In this document: piece after piece, positions 1 to 11,970 of the stretch
Numbering within the stretch: the stretch's first letter is position 1
Layout of the letters: every line of letters begins with the position of its first letter
Source: Sclerodactyla briareus
Lineage: Eukaryota > Echinodermata > Holothuroidea > Dendrochirotida > Sclerodactylidae
Length of the DNA stretch: 64,000 nt
Direction: 5' to 3'
Assembly: GCA_026419785.1 (NCBI GenBank)
Contig: JAODTK010005630.1
Coordinates: 100,093-164,092 of the forward strand
Notes under the pieces: model-generated
What the model was told of the DNA's origin: nothing
Seen by the model: the letters and a program-made list of their open reading frames with translations, nothing else
Databases searched by the model: none
Made by a program: the position numbers and the translations under genes

Positions 1-1170
1 CGTTGATTGGAACCGGTGTTTGCGCACAATAAACAGAACTGGGACCGGTGGCCTTGATTCTTTTAAAGGTGAAGGGGTAAAGATCTTTCAAAATCGTTCG
101 AAATCAGGCGCAGGGTTCATTATATAAGTGATGATCAATATTCACTTCAGGGTATAATAATGTTCGTTCATCAGAAATCCGGCCTCAGAATTGTGAAAAT
201 ATGTCCACAAATTGTCATTTGAAGAAATATGCAAGATGTGCATCATGCAATCGAACACTGTGTGAAACTCCATAGGCACGGTGGTGCTGTAGCTGCTGCC
301 ATCCAACGAAAAAAACAACCACTCGCGGACCGGTGGGCTACGAGCATGGAGCTATTACATTACAAGGTGTTAATCAAGTGGGCGGGCATTAGGTGGAATG
401 CTAAAATAGTCAGAATGGGATGGGATCACTGTTGCCACACCGTTTTTTCCTTCATTTCACACATACTTTGTAGTAGTAGTATAGTAGTATAGTAGGATGT
501 GGTGACTATGTGTGGACTATGGTGACTTTATGTGAGTAACAGCTAAGTAAAGTTGTACTATGTTGTTAATATGATTCATCATATATTTGGAGCAACTGTG
601 TAAAATCATACCAATAGTACATACAACCTAATATCTTCCTGCGTTTTCAATTGGAGCCCACCTCTCAAATCATCATATGGGAGCCTATAACGGTGGCAGC
701 CAGTCAATGTTCTAGTCACGCACCCAACATTACATTTTTATAACTCACAGTGACAGTGTAGGTGTGTATCTTCAAGGCTGTCAAGGTTGATCGTTTGTCA
801 GTAGGTAAATATAATGGGCAGGATGGTGACAAACGTTATCTGCTTGCTTTCGACTGGATCGCTCCTGTAGTCTGCTGTGCTGATCTCGGTTAACTTTGGG
901 TGTGACATAGAACCCAATAGCAAAATGGTCTTGCGGAAAACAAGTTTGGTGACAGGATCTAATGGGGTACCCAATAACTCCCAACAAATTTCTTGTTGTG
1001 TTGTTGGATTTGTATGATTTGTTTCTTCGCATTTGTGGAATTCAGAAGGCACTGTAGTGATCTGGTACATGCACAACCCACCATTTGAAATGTTTGCTCT
1101 GTGGCCATACATTTCCTCGATCATGTTCCACTTTGTTTCAGGTAACATTACCTGGGTAGACATTTCGTGG
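1..1170. other. No recognisable gene
   Basis: I see no recognisable gene here. An unbroken 132-codon frame on the minus strand (798-1196) starts inside the minisatellite at 1171-1440 and resembles no family I know. A short AGT-rich run lies near 468-495. Confidence 0.5.
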
Positions 1171-1440
1171 GGTGTCCGGTGCACCAAGTCCACCACTTAA
1201 CGCGTCCCGCAATACCTGATGGTCATTTTGAAGCGGGTGTCTAGTGCACTCACTCTACCACCTAAAGCGTCCGCGATACATGATGTTAATTTTGTGGCGT
1301 GTTTGGTACACTAAGTCGACCACTTAAAGCGTCCCGCAATACCTTATGGCCGTTCATCGGGTGTCTAGTGCACCCATTCCACCACCTAAAGCGTCTCTCA
1401 ATACCAGATAGTCATTTTGTGGCATCCCGCAATACAGTGC
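1171..1440. repeat. Degenerate minisatellite, 62-65 bp unit
   Basis: Successive units begin at about 1202, 1267, 1329 and 1391. Each contains gcgtcccgcaatacc-like and ggtgtctagtgcac-like words and ends in ccacctaaa or ccacttaaa. A partial unit precedes them at 1171-1200, and an isolated ggtgtccggtacaccca word lies near 1535. Unit spacing is 65, 62 and 62 bp. Substitutions between units indicate an old array. Confidence 0.8.
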
Positions 1441-2055
1441 AAAATATCACTGACAGTGGCAAATATTGTGCACTTTGTTCTAACTGGATATCTTACAGAC
1501 TGGCCTAGGTCAGTTCGAGTGTGGGCATAATATAAGGTGTCCGGTACACCCAACCCAATAACTAAAATTTCTATCAGTGGGTGTACTAATGAGCGAGACT
1601 AGTGCAAACATTTTTCACTTACAACTGGTTGCGTCACAAGCTAAGCGCTGGGTTGAGGGTACTGCTGCTACAATATACGTGGAATAAGCACGATCATTGT
1701 CTGACATGTACATCATTTCAAATTGTACGAATGTGGATGGTGCAAACATCTTCGAGACAATGAAAAATAAATGAAATGTTAGCTGGGATTTGATCCTTCA
1801 CTTGTCAGCTTGTTACCCGGAAGGAAATAATAATTTATTTTATTTTCGTGTGTAGTTCAATAGATTGCTAAGCAGAAATTTGATCGAAGAAGTCGACGGA
1901 GTGTACACACAATAGAGGCACTTGGAAGTGGAAGAGGAAGTGTAATGTCAACATAGATTGCGCGATCAAACATTTTCCTTTTCCCAGATTCCGGCAAATA
2001 CTCAGGCCTGAAGGGAAATGACCTTCACTAATATGATATTATTTCGGCACATCAG
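1441..2055. other. No recognisable gene
   Basis: This is unique-looking AT-rich sequence with no long frame and no repeat that I can place. Confidence 0.4.
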
Positions 2056-2059
2056 GTGC

Positions 2060-2898
2060 ACTGTGAGAGGTATGAAAATGCTGATGACACGCAGGTATAT
2101 AGGAAATGGAATGCGTTCAAAAGTTAGAATAGTGTATTGACGATATTAGAGGTTGGCTTGCCACTAATTGGCAAAAACTAAATGATGATAGAACTGAAGT
2201 TATGTATCTTTGTTCAAGACAACAACTTGCGAAATACCATAAACCTGACCTTACTGTCGGTGAACACAAAATCCAAAATGTGGCTTCTGTAAGGAACCTT
2301 GGTGTCCAGTTGGATTCCGAACTGTCCTTTACTAAGCATGTCAACAACATATGCCAAACTGGCTACTCCCATCTGAGGCGAATTCGGGCAATAAAACCGT
2401 ACCTTGATCAGGGCTCCACAAAAATTTTAATCCATGCCTTCATTTCTAGTCACTCAGACTACTGTAATTATGGTACAGTACTTATACTTTATGGTATATT
2501 GGGTACCAATCTTTCAAAGCCACAACACCTCCAAAACTCAGGTGCTAGGATCGTCACTGGCACCTCTCATCTTAACAATCCTGATTCTTTATCTAACCTG
2601 TTCTCTCTGCACTGGTGACCTGTCAGGTACAGATCTTGTTCAAAATATCTGTCCTTGTACACAAATGCTTGTAAGGAAACGCTCCATCCTACCTGCGGAA
2701 AATGATTTCCCGTTATCGTCCAACACGAACACTAAAGTCAACTTCTGCAAATTTGCTTCAACTCCCTAGGTATAGGGCGGAGATGGCAAAAGCCGCTTCG
2801 AATACTATGGGCCCTACGTTTGGAATTCTGTTCCGCTGGAAACTCGCGGAATTTAGGGCCTCTCCAGATTTAAATCCACTGTTAAGTTCGAAGTGATC
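2060..2898 (+). pseudogene. L2/CR1-like LINE, 3' half of reverse transcriptase ORF
   Basis: This is the C-terminal half of a non-LTR retrotransposon polyprotein. The RT catalytic region survives near 2080-2100 as NADDTQVY, where ADDTQLY is usual. After a frameshift, a block at 2133-2618 reads CIDDIRGWLATNWQKLN and then VRNLGVQLDSELSF, followed by HAFISSHSDYCN. This is the typical thumb and connection order of L2/CR1-type elements. After the stop at 2618, other frames carry the usual tail, with LHW followed by a VRYRS-like word, then RYRPTRTLKS and an FKS-like end near 2870. The 5' part (endonuclease and most of the RT) is missing, as expected for a 5'-truncated insertion. At least two frameshifts and one stop make it non-functional. 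The superfamily is secure; the exact clade is uncertain. Confidence 0.85.
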
Positions 2899-2899
2899 G

Positions 2900-3975
2900 T
2901 TTCTCGTTTTGTTTTCGCCCAGAATGATTTCGATAATTGTTATAGGCCTACCTCTGTGAGTGTTTGAACTGTGAAGCATTTTCGAAAGGAACTCTCGTCC
3001 AATCAGTGATTAGCAAGTGATTGCAATACATCCTCAGTCGACCAAGTCGATTACTCAAGTCAAAGAAGAATATTAGAAATAGAATAACCCTTCTATTTCT
3101 ATTTCCTGAAAGTCCCTTCAGCAGGCTAACAGCGAATGGGCTACATATGTGTATTCCCATGTGAATATTCCCATGTGATTAGGTGGTTGGCACGGTTGAC
3201 TCGAAAGTAGACAGTCACCACTCGACAATTCTTCGCCTGTGTTTTCTCTCTCTTAGCCTAATCCACGATTGAATAGACTGATGACAAAAGGTGCCCAGTT
3301 GCATATAACGCACCCATTAGACGGGAATATGCAAATATTTTGTTATTTTTTTATTTTTTTTATACTCGCCCATCGGACGATGTCGAAAGAGATCTCAACA
3401 CGCTGACGATGGTTTGAGACTGGAGAAATCACGAATCACCACGCAGAGCTGCAAACCCGTTCTTCAATTGCGAATTTATACGCCACAAGTGTTCTACTTC
3501 TACCTTTGGCCACAAGTGTTCTACTACTACCTTTGTTTGTAGTGCTACAAATTCACAAGCAATATACTTCTGGGACACCCACCATTCCACTCGAAATATA
3601 GCTCGAATTAATTTAACTAAAACTCACCATCCGAAGGCTGCGATGTTGCACATGGCGCCAGGTAAAGAAGCGCAAATAATATAGCTTGTATGGCCATATT
3701 GCGAGAGAGTGCATCCACGAAGTCGGGAGGCAACTGTACTATTACATGTTGTACAGTAATTAGCGTGTCTCATGGTATTCCATTATTCCGGCTCTTGAAT
3801 ATGAATAAAAGAACTGCGCAATTGTTTAGATGTTGTTAGGATGCTTTGAAAGCTTGCCAACGGGAGATACTACTGGCAGTTGGGGTGAAGTCGTGCATGA
3901 CTTCGTTTTTATTGACATCTCGATTCCTTTGTGGAGGCAGGGGGGGGAAACATTTTTAATTTTTTTATCTTTTTT
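2900..3975. other. No recognisable gene
   Basis: The LINE 3' untranslated region may reach into the start of this stretch, but no poly-A or tandem tail is clear. The remainder has only short T-rich runs (about 3340-3362). Confidence 0.4.
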
Positions 3976-4109
<134 letters not shown>

Positions 4110-4139
4110 GAGGAATAGAGTTCTCATGTTTGACGTTGT

Positions 4140-4197
4140 GGTGTAGTACAAATTTATTGATTAATTTTCGGTCCCCCTTCGACCTTCGTCAGCATGG
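4140..4197 (-). repeat. Inverted copy of the Penelope-like element 3' end
   Basis: The reverse complement of this segment aligns with 5559-5625. Shared words in order are ccatgctgacgaaggtc, a run of g followed by aac or acc, a gap, then atcaataaa and tttgtac. The arm lies directly in front of the truncated RT, so the coding remnant sits between inverted copies of its own terminal sequence. Penelope-like elements are known for long-terminal-repeat-like copies in direct or inverted orientation. Confidence 0.8.
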
Positions 4198-5558
4198 CAA
4201 GATATGCACTTCGTTTTGACCAACAACTTCTTCGAACTGCTATTACCTACAGATCAAAGGTACGGCAATGGGGACCAAGATGGCGCCAAGCTATTCAAAT
4301 TTTTTCATGCATGACGTGGAGACAGATATGCTGTCTAACTTCCCTCTTCAGCCATTACACTATTTCAGGTACATTGACGATATATTCTTCATTTGGAGTC
4401 ATGGCCATGATCAACTACAAAACTTCGAGGCCCAAGCTAATAGCTTTCATGAGAGTATCAAATTCACAATGGAAAGTTCCTCGATCAGTTTCCTTTCCTA
4501 GATGTCATGGTAAAGCTGGAAAACAACAGTCTGAGTACCTCGGTATACTACAAACCCACAGATAAACATATGCACTTAGATTATGAGAGTTTTCATCCCA
4601 CCCCCTAAATAAGTCGATCATTAACAGCGAATGCCTTCGAATTAGACGTATTTGCTCAGACCCCAAGACTTCACTGAGCAGGCAGCTCATGTAGGTGAGT
4701 TTTTCGTGTTGGCAGGTTATCCACTCCCAATGATACGGGAAGAAGGCATTGAGAAGGCCTCCAAACACAGTCGCGTCGATCTCCTGTCAAGAGAAAAGAC
4801 GAACCCCAGCCAACGAATCCCCTTCGTTACACAATTCAACCCCCACGTCAGGACTTTCACGTCCACTCTGAAGAGAGATTTTGATGTGTTACGTGATGAC
4901 CCTGACACTGGCTATCAATTTGGAGATCCCCCTGTCATTGCCATGACCTGATGATCAAGCCCCCCAACCTCAGGCGCCTACTCACATCGTCGAAATTACG
5001 CTACTCCGGGGAGCCTCAATTGGGTAACCGCCCATGCGGACAACGCAACTTCTAGATTTGCAAACATCTCACCACTGAAACTACGGTCAATTTGCCAACT
5101 GGTGGCTATGTCATTAGGCCCCCACCCCTTGGCTGCAACAGCCTGTGAAGGGGGAAATTATGTGGGCGAGACAAGCACCACTTTTCGAAAGCGTTTTAAT
5201 AATCACAAACCTTTTATTCGTGACAATATTCAGGCGCCCCCGTCGGTGAGCATTTCAACTTGCCCGGTCACTCACTGGCTAATCTCCGTGCACACTTGTC
5301 GAATTTAGCTTCAAATCGGCCACTGACCGCGAACGAGCAGAACTTTAGTGGATTTTCAAGTTAGGCACACACACTAATGGCTTGAATAGGGACTTGAATA
5401 GGAGCATTAAGTCATTTTAGCTATTACCGTTGTACGGCACGGATGCTATTATGTCTAGTCCGTTAATCGGTGTCGAGGCAGCCCAGTATTTCCGGGCCAC
5501 TGACTTTTACAAGGTGTAGTTATAGTTATACGTGTGTAGATCAAGCTTCTGTCATATT
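4198..5558 (+). pseudogene. Penelope-like element: RT C-terminus and GIY-YIG endonuclease
   Basis: The reading begins inside the reverse transcriptase. 4260-4310 gives GTAMGTKMAPSYSNFFM across a frame change. The catalytic block RYIDDIFFIW is at 4367-4396 with both aspartates intact. FLDVMVKLENN and YYKPTDKHMHLDY follow in another frame. A GIY-YIG nuclease remnant is at 5150-5215 with NYVGETSTTFRKRFNNHK. The RT block followed by a GIY-YIG domain is diagnostic of Penelope-like elements, where the nuclease nicks the target for reverse transcription. The N-terminal RT half is absent and several stops and frameshifts occur (near 4500, 4605, 4690 and 4950), so it is inactive. It is flanked by an inverted repeat. 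Confidence 0.9.
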
Positions 5559-5640
5559 CCATGCTGACGAAGGTCCCAGGGGGGAACAAAATTTTCATGA
5601 TCAATAAATAAATTTGTACCCCACAATAATATACAAATAT
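5559..5640 (+). repeat. Penelope-like element 3' terminal region
   Basis: This partners the inverted arm at 4140-4197. It ends in aataaataaatttgta, then an acc/ca-rich piece and short AT repeats. An aataaa-like polyadenylation signal could lie at 5603-5609. Confidence 0.7.
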
Positions 5641-5985
5641 ATTGTAATACCTGCTGAATTTCGGGGCAGAGCCGGGGGTTGCTGGCCGGTGAGCTGTTGG
5701 GTTGGCCGTCGATGTCTGACTCTGTCCCGGTGGGTGCTCAGTGTGTATTAGACACTCACACCAATAAGTACAAACACAGTATACGTAAGGCTAAATAAGT
5801 CACTGTTAAACTATTTCCAACCGCAACCGGTTGCCCACTTAACATGCACTCTTAAGTGTCCATCTAGATAAACTGAATCACAACAGAAAGTGACACAATC
5901 TGACCATGGCCGCACCGGCATATTACAAAGCAAAATTACAATCGCTCAGATTTACTATATACATCATATCGGTACCAGACAAAAT
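5640..5985. other. Flank or terminal region between Penelope and gypsy elements
   Basis: This could include the 3' LTR of the minus-strand gypsy element. I could not find a matching second copy near 12.0-12.3 kb, so no LTR is called. Confidence 0.3.
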
Positions 5986-7700
5986 AAAAACCGACGATGG
6001 TTCGCTGTTACTGCCTGCCCCGGTGCCGTCTACATCTCGCGCCAGTCCTCGTAGTTGGGGTAGCCATTGGGGGCGTAGGGTCCGGAGGCCCTTGGTGGAA
6101 TGGGTCCATGGTCTGATTCTCCTTGGCCGATGTCCGCGGGCGTATATTTGTCCCCACACCTTCTAGCAGGCTCATATGGACACTCGTACACGTGAGTCAC
6201 TCGTACCCGCCGGACGGCGGTTCCGTCCTCTGTAACTCCAAGGATCCGAAACCGCCTAGCGCCTGTTTCCTCGGTTTGTGTGGCAACCGAACGGCCCACG
6301 GGGCTATCTTGCCCCGTACAGGTCCCGACTCCTACAACCCTTGGGGGCGTAACACCTGGACTGGCTGTCTTGTGTCCTTCGGGGGTCATATCGGTCCCCA
6401 CGTCATGCAATTGCCTCGGTGCAGGGCTAGGTGAGCGATATAGGTGGTGAGTGCCCGAGTGGGTCCAATCTGACCGGAGAACGACCCTAGCCCTGTTGCC
6501 CTCCGTGCTAAGGATGAGGTCGACGGACTGCGTCTCCTGGCCCAGCCTCTCCTTAGACCCCTCCTCACCGGGGTGCGTTGCCGAGGTCTCGGTCTTCTTG
6601 TTTCTGAGTCGTCGCTCACCTCCAGACTATCACTTGCGTGAACTTCGAGAATAGGTTCCTGCGGCGACACTGTGGAATGGGTGAAAGCATCGCTTGGGGC
6701 CTCGGGGCAGTCGCCGATCGGGACGGTACCCAGAGCACCCGCGCTAATGCCTCCGCCACTGGTCCTCCCGAACCACCTGAATCCACATTCACGGTCATAC
6801 GGCCTTGTCCCCCGATGAATACGGGTTCCGCCCTCTCAGCAACCGGCCCCCTCATGCATATTTGAGCGAGACAATATGGGGAATTGGCGTCTGCACCGCC
6901 TACACTAAAAAGCCTAACGCTAGGCCTATGCCTAATGCTAGACATATTGTCTCTGTCAGGTTAGGCCTAACTACCTGCCGTTGAAATCGTGCCGGACGGC
7001 CTTGGAAAGTACCGGGATAGCTATGGATCTAGTTCAAAAGGCAGGCTCCACCAAAATCTCCTCCACCTTCTTGCCGACTCCGATTTCATTAATTTGCCAA
7101 CTGACTGACTGCAAATACCGTGAAGGAATGCGTGAATGAAACACTTCTCGCCGACGAGCCCAAGGATGAGAGTTGCCGGTAGCAATTTTCCCCGGAGACG
7201 CCGAAGCAATGAAAACAATCATTGAACGATTGTTTCGCATTAAAAAAACTACGGTATCGCAAACAAGCCAGACATTAATTTCCAATGGTTTGTTCGTCCC
7301 CGTTATTGCACATACCTGGAAGGGGGGGGGGCGGATTTCCCGACCGGTCCTCATTCGCCTGACAAGCGGGCTCACCTCCCCTGACCCCTCCTCAGGAGCT
7401 TGTGACGGCGGTCGCTGATCTCCAGCGCTCATACTCCTAGGCAGACCGCTTCCCTGCAATACAGGTTCATCTTCACGCTCGCGTTCACTTCCCTCGGATT
7501 CATACGACGTTATCTGTTCGCTACCCTCGTCGATCTGATTGTAGTCCGGCGACAACGGAACTTCCTTAGCGTGCCCCGGCGCTTGTTGATCTGTCTGGGT
7601 GTAGGTTGAGACCTTAGGCGTTACGGCCTTATCCTCCTCACAATAGGGCTTCGCCCAGCGTAGGTCTTTCTGTCCCCAGTACGGTTTTAGACGTTCGGCA
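5986..7700 (-). pseudogene. Long post-integrase region of the gypsy element, function unknown
   Basis: Downstream of the integrase the minus strand stays largely open in shifting frames for about 1.7 kb. 7690-7340 is an acidic and proline-rich tail ending in RTGREIRPPPF, a common gypsy pol C-terminus. Frames at 6945-6616, 6670-6386 and 6410-6030 follow, rich in Arg, Pro and Gly; the last contains SVATQTEETGARRF and RVTHVYECPYEPARR. I do not recognise a domain. It could be a third ORF, an extended tail, or part of another element. I see no signal peptide, transmembrane segment or furin site that would support an envelope gene. Confidence 0.4.
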
Positions 7701-8860
7701 TGCACCACCATGGGACGTGATCGATACCCCATCTTTACTCGATATACAGCCGAGCTCGGCCTTTTGATGATCACGTAAGGCCCTTCCATGGACGCTGTAA
7801 CTTCGAACTCAAGCCAACTCTCCTCGTAGGTCGATAGAGCCAGACGGCATCCCCTACCTTGTAATTGGGGATGGAGGCATCACGATCGTACTGTTTCTTC
7901 TGCCGAGTTGCACTTTTTCCAAGGTCTATTCGGAGTACCTTAAAGGCTTCGATCATCCTCTCCAGCAACCGGACCGCCTAATCCCTCGCCAGCTCGGGGT
8001 TAGTACCGTCGTAACTGTCGTCGGGCTCCGGGAGTCCCAGTACCACGTCCAAAGGGAGGTCTACCTCTCTTCCCAATATGAGGAAGTTGGGCGTGTATGT
8101 GGTACTGCTATGCATGGTCGACCGATATGCCATCATGACTAAAGGGAGGACTTTATCCCAGTCGCGTTGACTCGTTTGCACGAACATGCTTAACATGGCA
8201 AGCAAGGTCCGGTTAAACCTTTCCACCATGCCGTCGACTGAGGGTGCAAAAGGGTAGTTCTTGTCTTCCGGATTCCAAGGAGTTGACAGACCTCCGCGAA
8301 TAACTTTGAATCGAAGTCTCGTCCCTGGTCCGAATGGATCTCCTTGGGTACTCCAAACCGACAGACGAACTCTTCTACTAAGCATGTAGCCACCGTGTCA
8401 GCTGTATGGTCAGGCAACGCATATGCCTCTGTTCACTTAGTAGAATAATCCGCCACCACGAGGACAAACTTGTTCCCCCTGTCTAATGTAGGTCCCAATA
8501 TGTCCATCGTGACACGTTCCATAGGTGCGCCGACAAGATACAGCCGTCTTCGCATTCCTTTCCAGTAAGCACTGGCCCTCTCTGCCCTCTCCCAGGTCTT
8601 TTCAACTCCGAGGTGGCCAGCTGTCATGGGTTGCATGCTCTTTGGAACCACGAAACTTTAGGGAGTGGGAGCGTCCGTCATCGCTTTCCCAATGGTAGTA
8701 TAACGTACCATCAACTAGCCGCAGCTGGTGCAAATGTGCCCACCAGAACTTTACTTTCGGACTTTCATGGGAAATAATCTCCCAATCGGGGCGGTCAATG
8801 TAGGTGTCCAATAAGGACTTCACCACCTTCAGATCCGGATCAGCCTGTTGTCTCGACCGT
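7700..8860 (-). pseudogene. Gypsy integrase remnant
   Basis: The zinc-binding region is reduced to GHLGVEKTWERAERASAYW (about 8610-8550). The catalytic core follows as MERVTMDILGPTLDRGNKF and LVVADYSTK (about 8520-8435). The next frame holds CRFGVPKEIHSDQGRDF and then KTRTTLLHPQS with VERFNRTLL (about 8360-8200), so the D,D,E residues can be traced in different frames. The C-terminal module continues with YKVGDAVWLYRP (about 7860) and VVHAERLKPYWG (about 7700). It would join element cDNA to host DNA. Frame breaks near 8430, 8260, 7975 and 7790 inactivate it. Confidence 0.92.
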
Positions 8861-8889
8861 TTCAACTCCGTGGTCATGCCCTCAAGAGA

Positions 8890-9360
8890 CGTATGGGCAG
8901 ACTCCACCAGTGCACCACCACTCGTCTGCATAGAGGGCATCGGCGTTTCCATGCCTCTGGCCCGGATGGTGCTCAGTCTCTCTATCCATCGTGCCACCTG
9001 GTCCGTCCTCACCAGGTAACGCCGCCCTAACAGAAATGGCGGAACATCTGTATGAAATTAACGACCGAGAGCAACTTTTTCTCGTCACACAATAATTTCT
9101 TTCCGCAGACGATAGTGCCCTGCTACCGTAGGCTATGGCGCGTGAGACCCCATCCTGCTCCTGTGACAACACGGCACCAATGGCCTCCTTACTAGCGTCG
9201 GTATCCAGAATAAATCTTCCTCCCTTTGAGGATATGCCAGTATTGATGCGGTGGTTAACTTCTCCTTCAACGTTTCCAAGGCAACTTGGCAGTGCTCGTC
9301 CCAGGAGAAGATTTGGTTCTTCCACATTAATCTGTGTAAAGGCCTCACTATTTTGGCAAA
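8890..9360 (-). pseudogene. Gypsy RNase H remnant
   Basis: The frame 9325-8882 contains FILDTDASKEAIGAVLSQ, the first RNase H catalytic block, then AIAYGSRALSSAERNYCVTR and a later HGNADALYADEW, corresponding to the terminal NADALSR box. The middle is scrambled by frameshifts. The connecting domain, MRPLHRLMWKNQIFSWDE (9348-9290), sits just upstream in another frame, as expected after gypsy RT. Confidence 0.88.
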
Positions 9361-9443
9361 TCCCGAGACAAACCGCCGATAGTAGGACGCTAACCCCAGG
9401 AGATCCTAAGCTCTGTGATGTTAACTGGTTGTGGTCAGTCCTC

Positions 9444-10390
9444 TTACCGCTGCTGTCTCATCGGGTCTGCCTCTACCCCTTCTGACGAAACCACGTGTCC
9501 TAGATATTTCACTTGCGATGACATCAGAGTGCACTTCTTCGGCTTCAGCTTCATGTTTGCAGCTCGAAACTGTTGCAATACCACTCGTAGTCGTGCAATG
9601 TGCTCCTGGAAATTCCTTCCAAACACGATGACATAATCCAGATGAAGGACCAGGGTCTCCCATTGTAACCCGGCCAGTACCCTCTTCATTGGGCGCTCGA
9701 AGGTGGCGGGGGCATTACACAACCCGAACGGGAGGACACTAAACTCGTACAGTCCACCCCTCGTAGCGAATGCTGTTTTTCTCCGGTCTTTGACGTCCAT
9801 AGCCCCTGCCAATAGCCACTGGCCAAATTCTAAGTGGAAAACCACTTGGCCCTGCTAAGTGCATCAAGGCTGTCACCGATCCGGGTAAGAGGGTATGCGT
9901 CCTTCGCGATCACCTGGTTCAACTTCCAGCAATCCACACAGAACGACGGAACCGTCCTTCTTTCGGACCAGGACAACTGGAGAAGCCCAGGGGCAGAAAG
10001 ATCTCCTGATTACTTGCTTCTCGAGCATGCCCTGCAGTTCCCTCTCCACAGTATCCTGTTGAGCCTGCGGCAACCGCCGATATCGTTGTCGTATAGGAGT
10101 CGCGCCGTTGGTGTTTATCCTGTGTTCCACGTTATCTGTCCTGCCATGGTCGTGATCGTGTTCAGCAAACGCATTCGACTCCTCTATCAAGAGGAATGCA
10201 ACGATACTAGTTGTATCCAATCCGTCCAATTGCGCTACTTGCGTATTCTTCCACACTTTCACGTCTCTCACTCCCGGGGTCATGAGGCGAAGCGGAACCT
10301 TCCCCGAGTGCGTATTCACCACCGCACTAGCCACCAGTTCCCCTGTTTTCTCCACGAACTTCGTCAGAGTGTGCCACACTGGCCATCATA
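9444..10390 (-). pseudogene. Gypsy reverse transcriptase remnant
   Basis: Reading down the minus strand, 10379-9873 carries HRINTNGATPIRQRYRRLP and then PWASPVVLVRKKDGS, the classical start of gypsy RT fingers. After a frame change, 9845-9444 carries KTAFATRGGLYEFSVLPFG, LCNAPATFERPMKRVL and KYLGHVVSSEGVEADP. The active-site box should read YLDD but reads HLDYVIVFG, with a TAT codon at 9633-9635 in place of the second aspartate. The domain order and spacing are otherwise standard. The lost aspartate and at least one frameshift make it dead. Confidence 0.92.
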
Positions 10391-10499
10391 GGAGATCTGA
10401 CGACTTCCCCATTTACGATAATTTCGTGTCCGGCAGTATTGATAAAATTGTCCACGGCCCTTAAATAGGACTCTATAGCTCCCGAACCCTCAGTAGCTT

Positions 10500-11150
10500 T
10501 GATGAAGGGGCTGGGATACCATCCACGATCATGGTTCCCTCATCCTAATCCCTTGGCAGCGATGACTTTGAAGACAGTCCAATCCGCGGGAATCTTCGCT
10601 ATCCAGCTCAGCGACATCGAAATCCTCTTCCAGGGACTTCCGGTAAGCTCAAACCCCAGCCTACACTGTCCCAATACTTCCAGAAGACTTCCGTCAGCCA
10701 TACGCTGTTGACCACAAGGGGGCCTTAGATCCCTTTGTTCATCCATGGACATTCGTATTATATCTTTTTTGAAATAAAGGACCGAAAAGATCCTGAATCT
10801 ACAAAGGACCTTCTGATCCGACTTCTCATCTTTTCGTGAACTCCCTTCTGGGTTTCCGGAGGATTCAGTCGTATTGGTTGGAAAAGGAAAGTTCGTGCAT
10901 GAGCCCCCGAACGGAGTTTGTTCCTCAGGCCCGCGGTTGGTCTATTAGTCGTGCCTTTTCCGTCAGGCCAAGTTGCCATCCCTCCACGGGCTGCTTCACG
11001 GCCTACTGAGGCACCCCGCTCTCGTTTCCCGCCTGGGTGTCCTTCCTGCTGTCGTCCCTCCTCTGACTTACGGCCGTATGTGTCCCGTTGCTTGCATCCA
11101 TAACAGATTATCCGCGAAGAGTCCGTACGCGACTTACGCATCGCCTCCAA
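10500..11150 (-). pseudogene. Gypsy nucleocapsid knuckle and aspartic protease remnant
   Basis: A degenerate zinc knuckle is seen as CYGCKQRDTYGRK near 11090, and a basic, glycine-rich stretch follows. At about 10775 the frame reads FVDSGSFRSFIS, a retropepsin active-site box in which DTGS has become DSGS. The continuation is in another frame at 10752-10540. Cleavage of gag-pol would be the function, but the frameshifts prevent it. Confidence 0.65.
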
Positions 11151-11153
11151 CTG

Positions 11154-11970
11154 TTACTTGATTTCCATTAGCACCTCCATCATCGTAGTGCAAGCGGTAT
11201 CGTCAGCAACCGCTCGAACACCCTTTGGTTCCCAGGCATGAGCGCAAAGTCGTTGCACCCGTGCAAGTCGATTCGCCTTAAACTCCGTGGCAAGGCTTAC
11301 TGCATCCTGTAGGTTCTTTGGGCGTCCCAAAAATGAATAGTCTTTCATCTTCCGATCGTCGACGGCATTCTTGGAATAATCTAAAGCTAGAGTGTCCGCC
11401 GTATTTCTGTCTTCGGATAGGCTTCTTCTACAAGTCGCCGGATGGAAACCCCGAGTTGAGAGACCGACTACCCCTTCTTCTTTCGATAGGAACGTTACTA
11501 ATTGTCGCTGAAACGTATGTCCAAAGTGCCGCTCTAATGCTTCCACTATGTCGCGGTACACAGATTCGTAGCCATACGGCAATTGGAAAAGCACCTGTCT
11601 TGCCTCCCGGTAAGGCTTACAAGCAGGAACGTGGCTTCTCCTCCTCTGACCACATCTTGGAAGTGGAGTAGATGGTCCTTCCAGGAAGTTAACCCACTGT
11701 ACTTATCTGGAAGAAGAGAACGGATGGCCGTCTGGGAAAGTTCGCCGTTGTCTGGTGTGGCCGTGGGGGGCGGGGTTCTCTCTCCATAGCCGATCTGCTG
11801 ACTAGGCCCTCCGAGAGCGTCGCAGCCCATGTCCTGGGGAATATAACCTGCTCCCGAACGGGAAACTCTGCTCGTCGCCGTGGGAAACGCTTTGGTATGT
11901 CCTTTTCTACCAGGCCCCGGGTCGATTGTGCTGACTGTCTTCTGTCTTCTACCCATCCTTCCCTCAACGT
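11154..11970 (-). pseudogene. Gypsy gag remnant
   Basis: Two partly overlapping frames (11967-11689 and 11594-11154) carry gag-like sequence. The latter contains LPYGYESVYRDIVEALERHF and RPKNLQDAVSLATEFKANR, which match the general capsid pattern of gypsy gag: an aromatic-rich helix, an RFG-like word and a terminal helix before the zinc knuckle. Gag would form the particle and package RNA. A frameshift separates the N-terminal part. The assignment rests on position and pattern rather than a catalytic motif. Confidence 0.65.
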
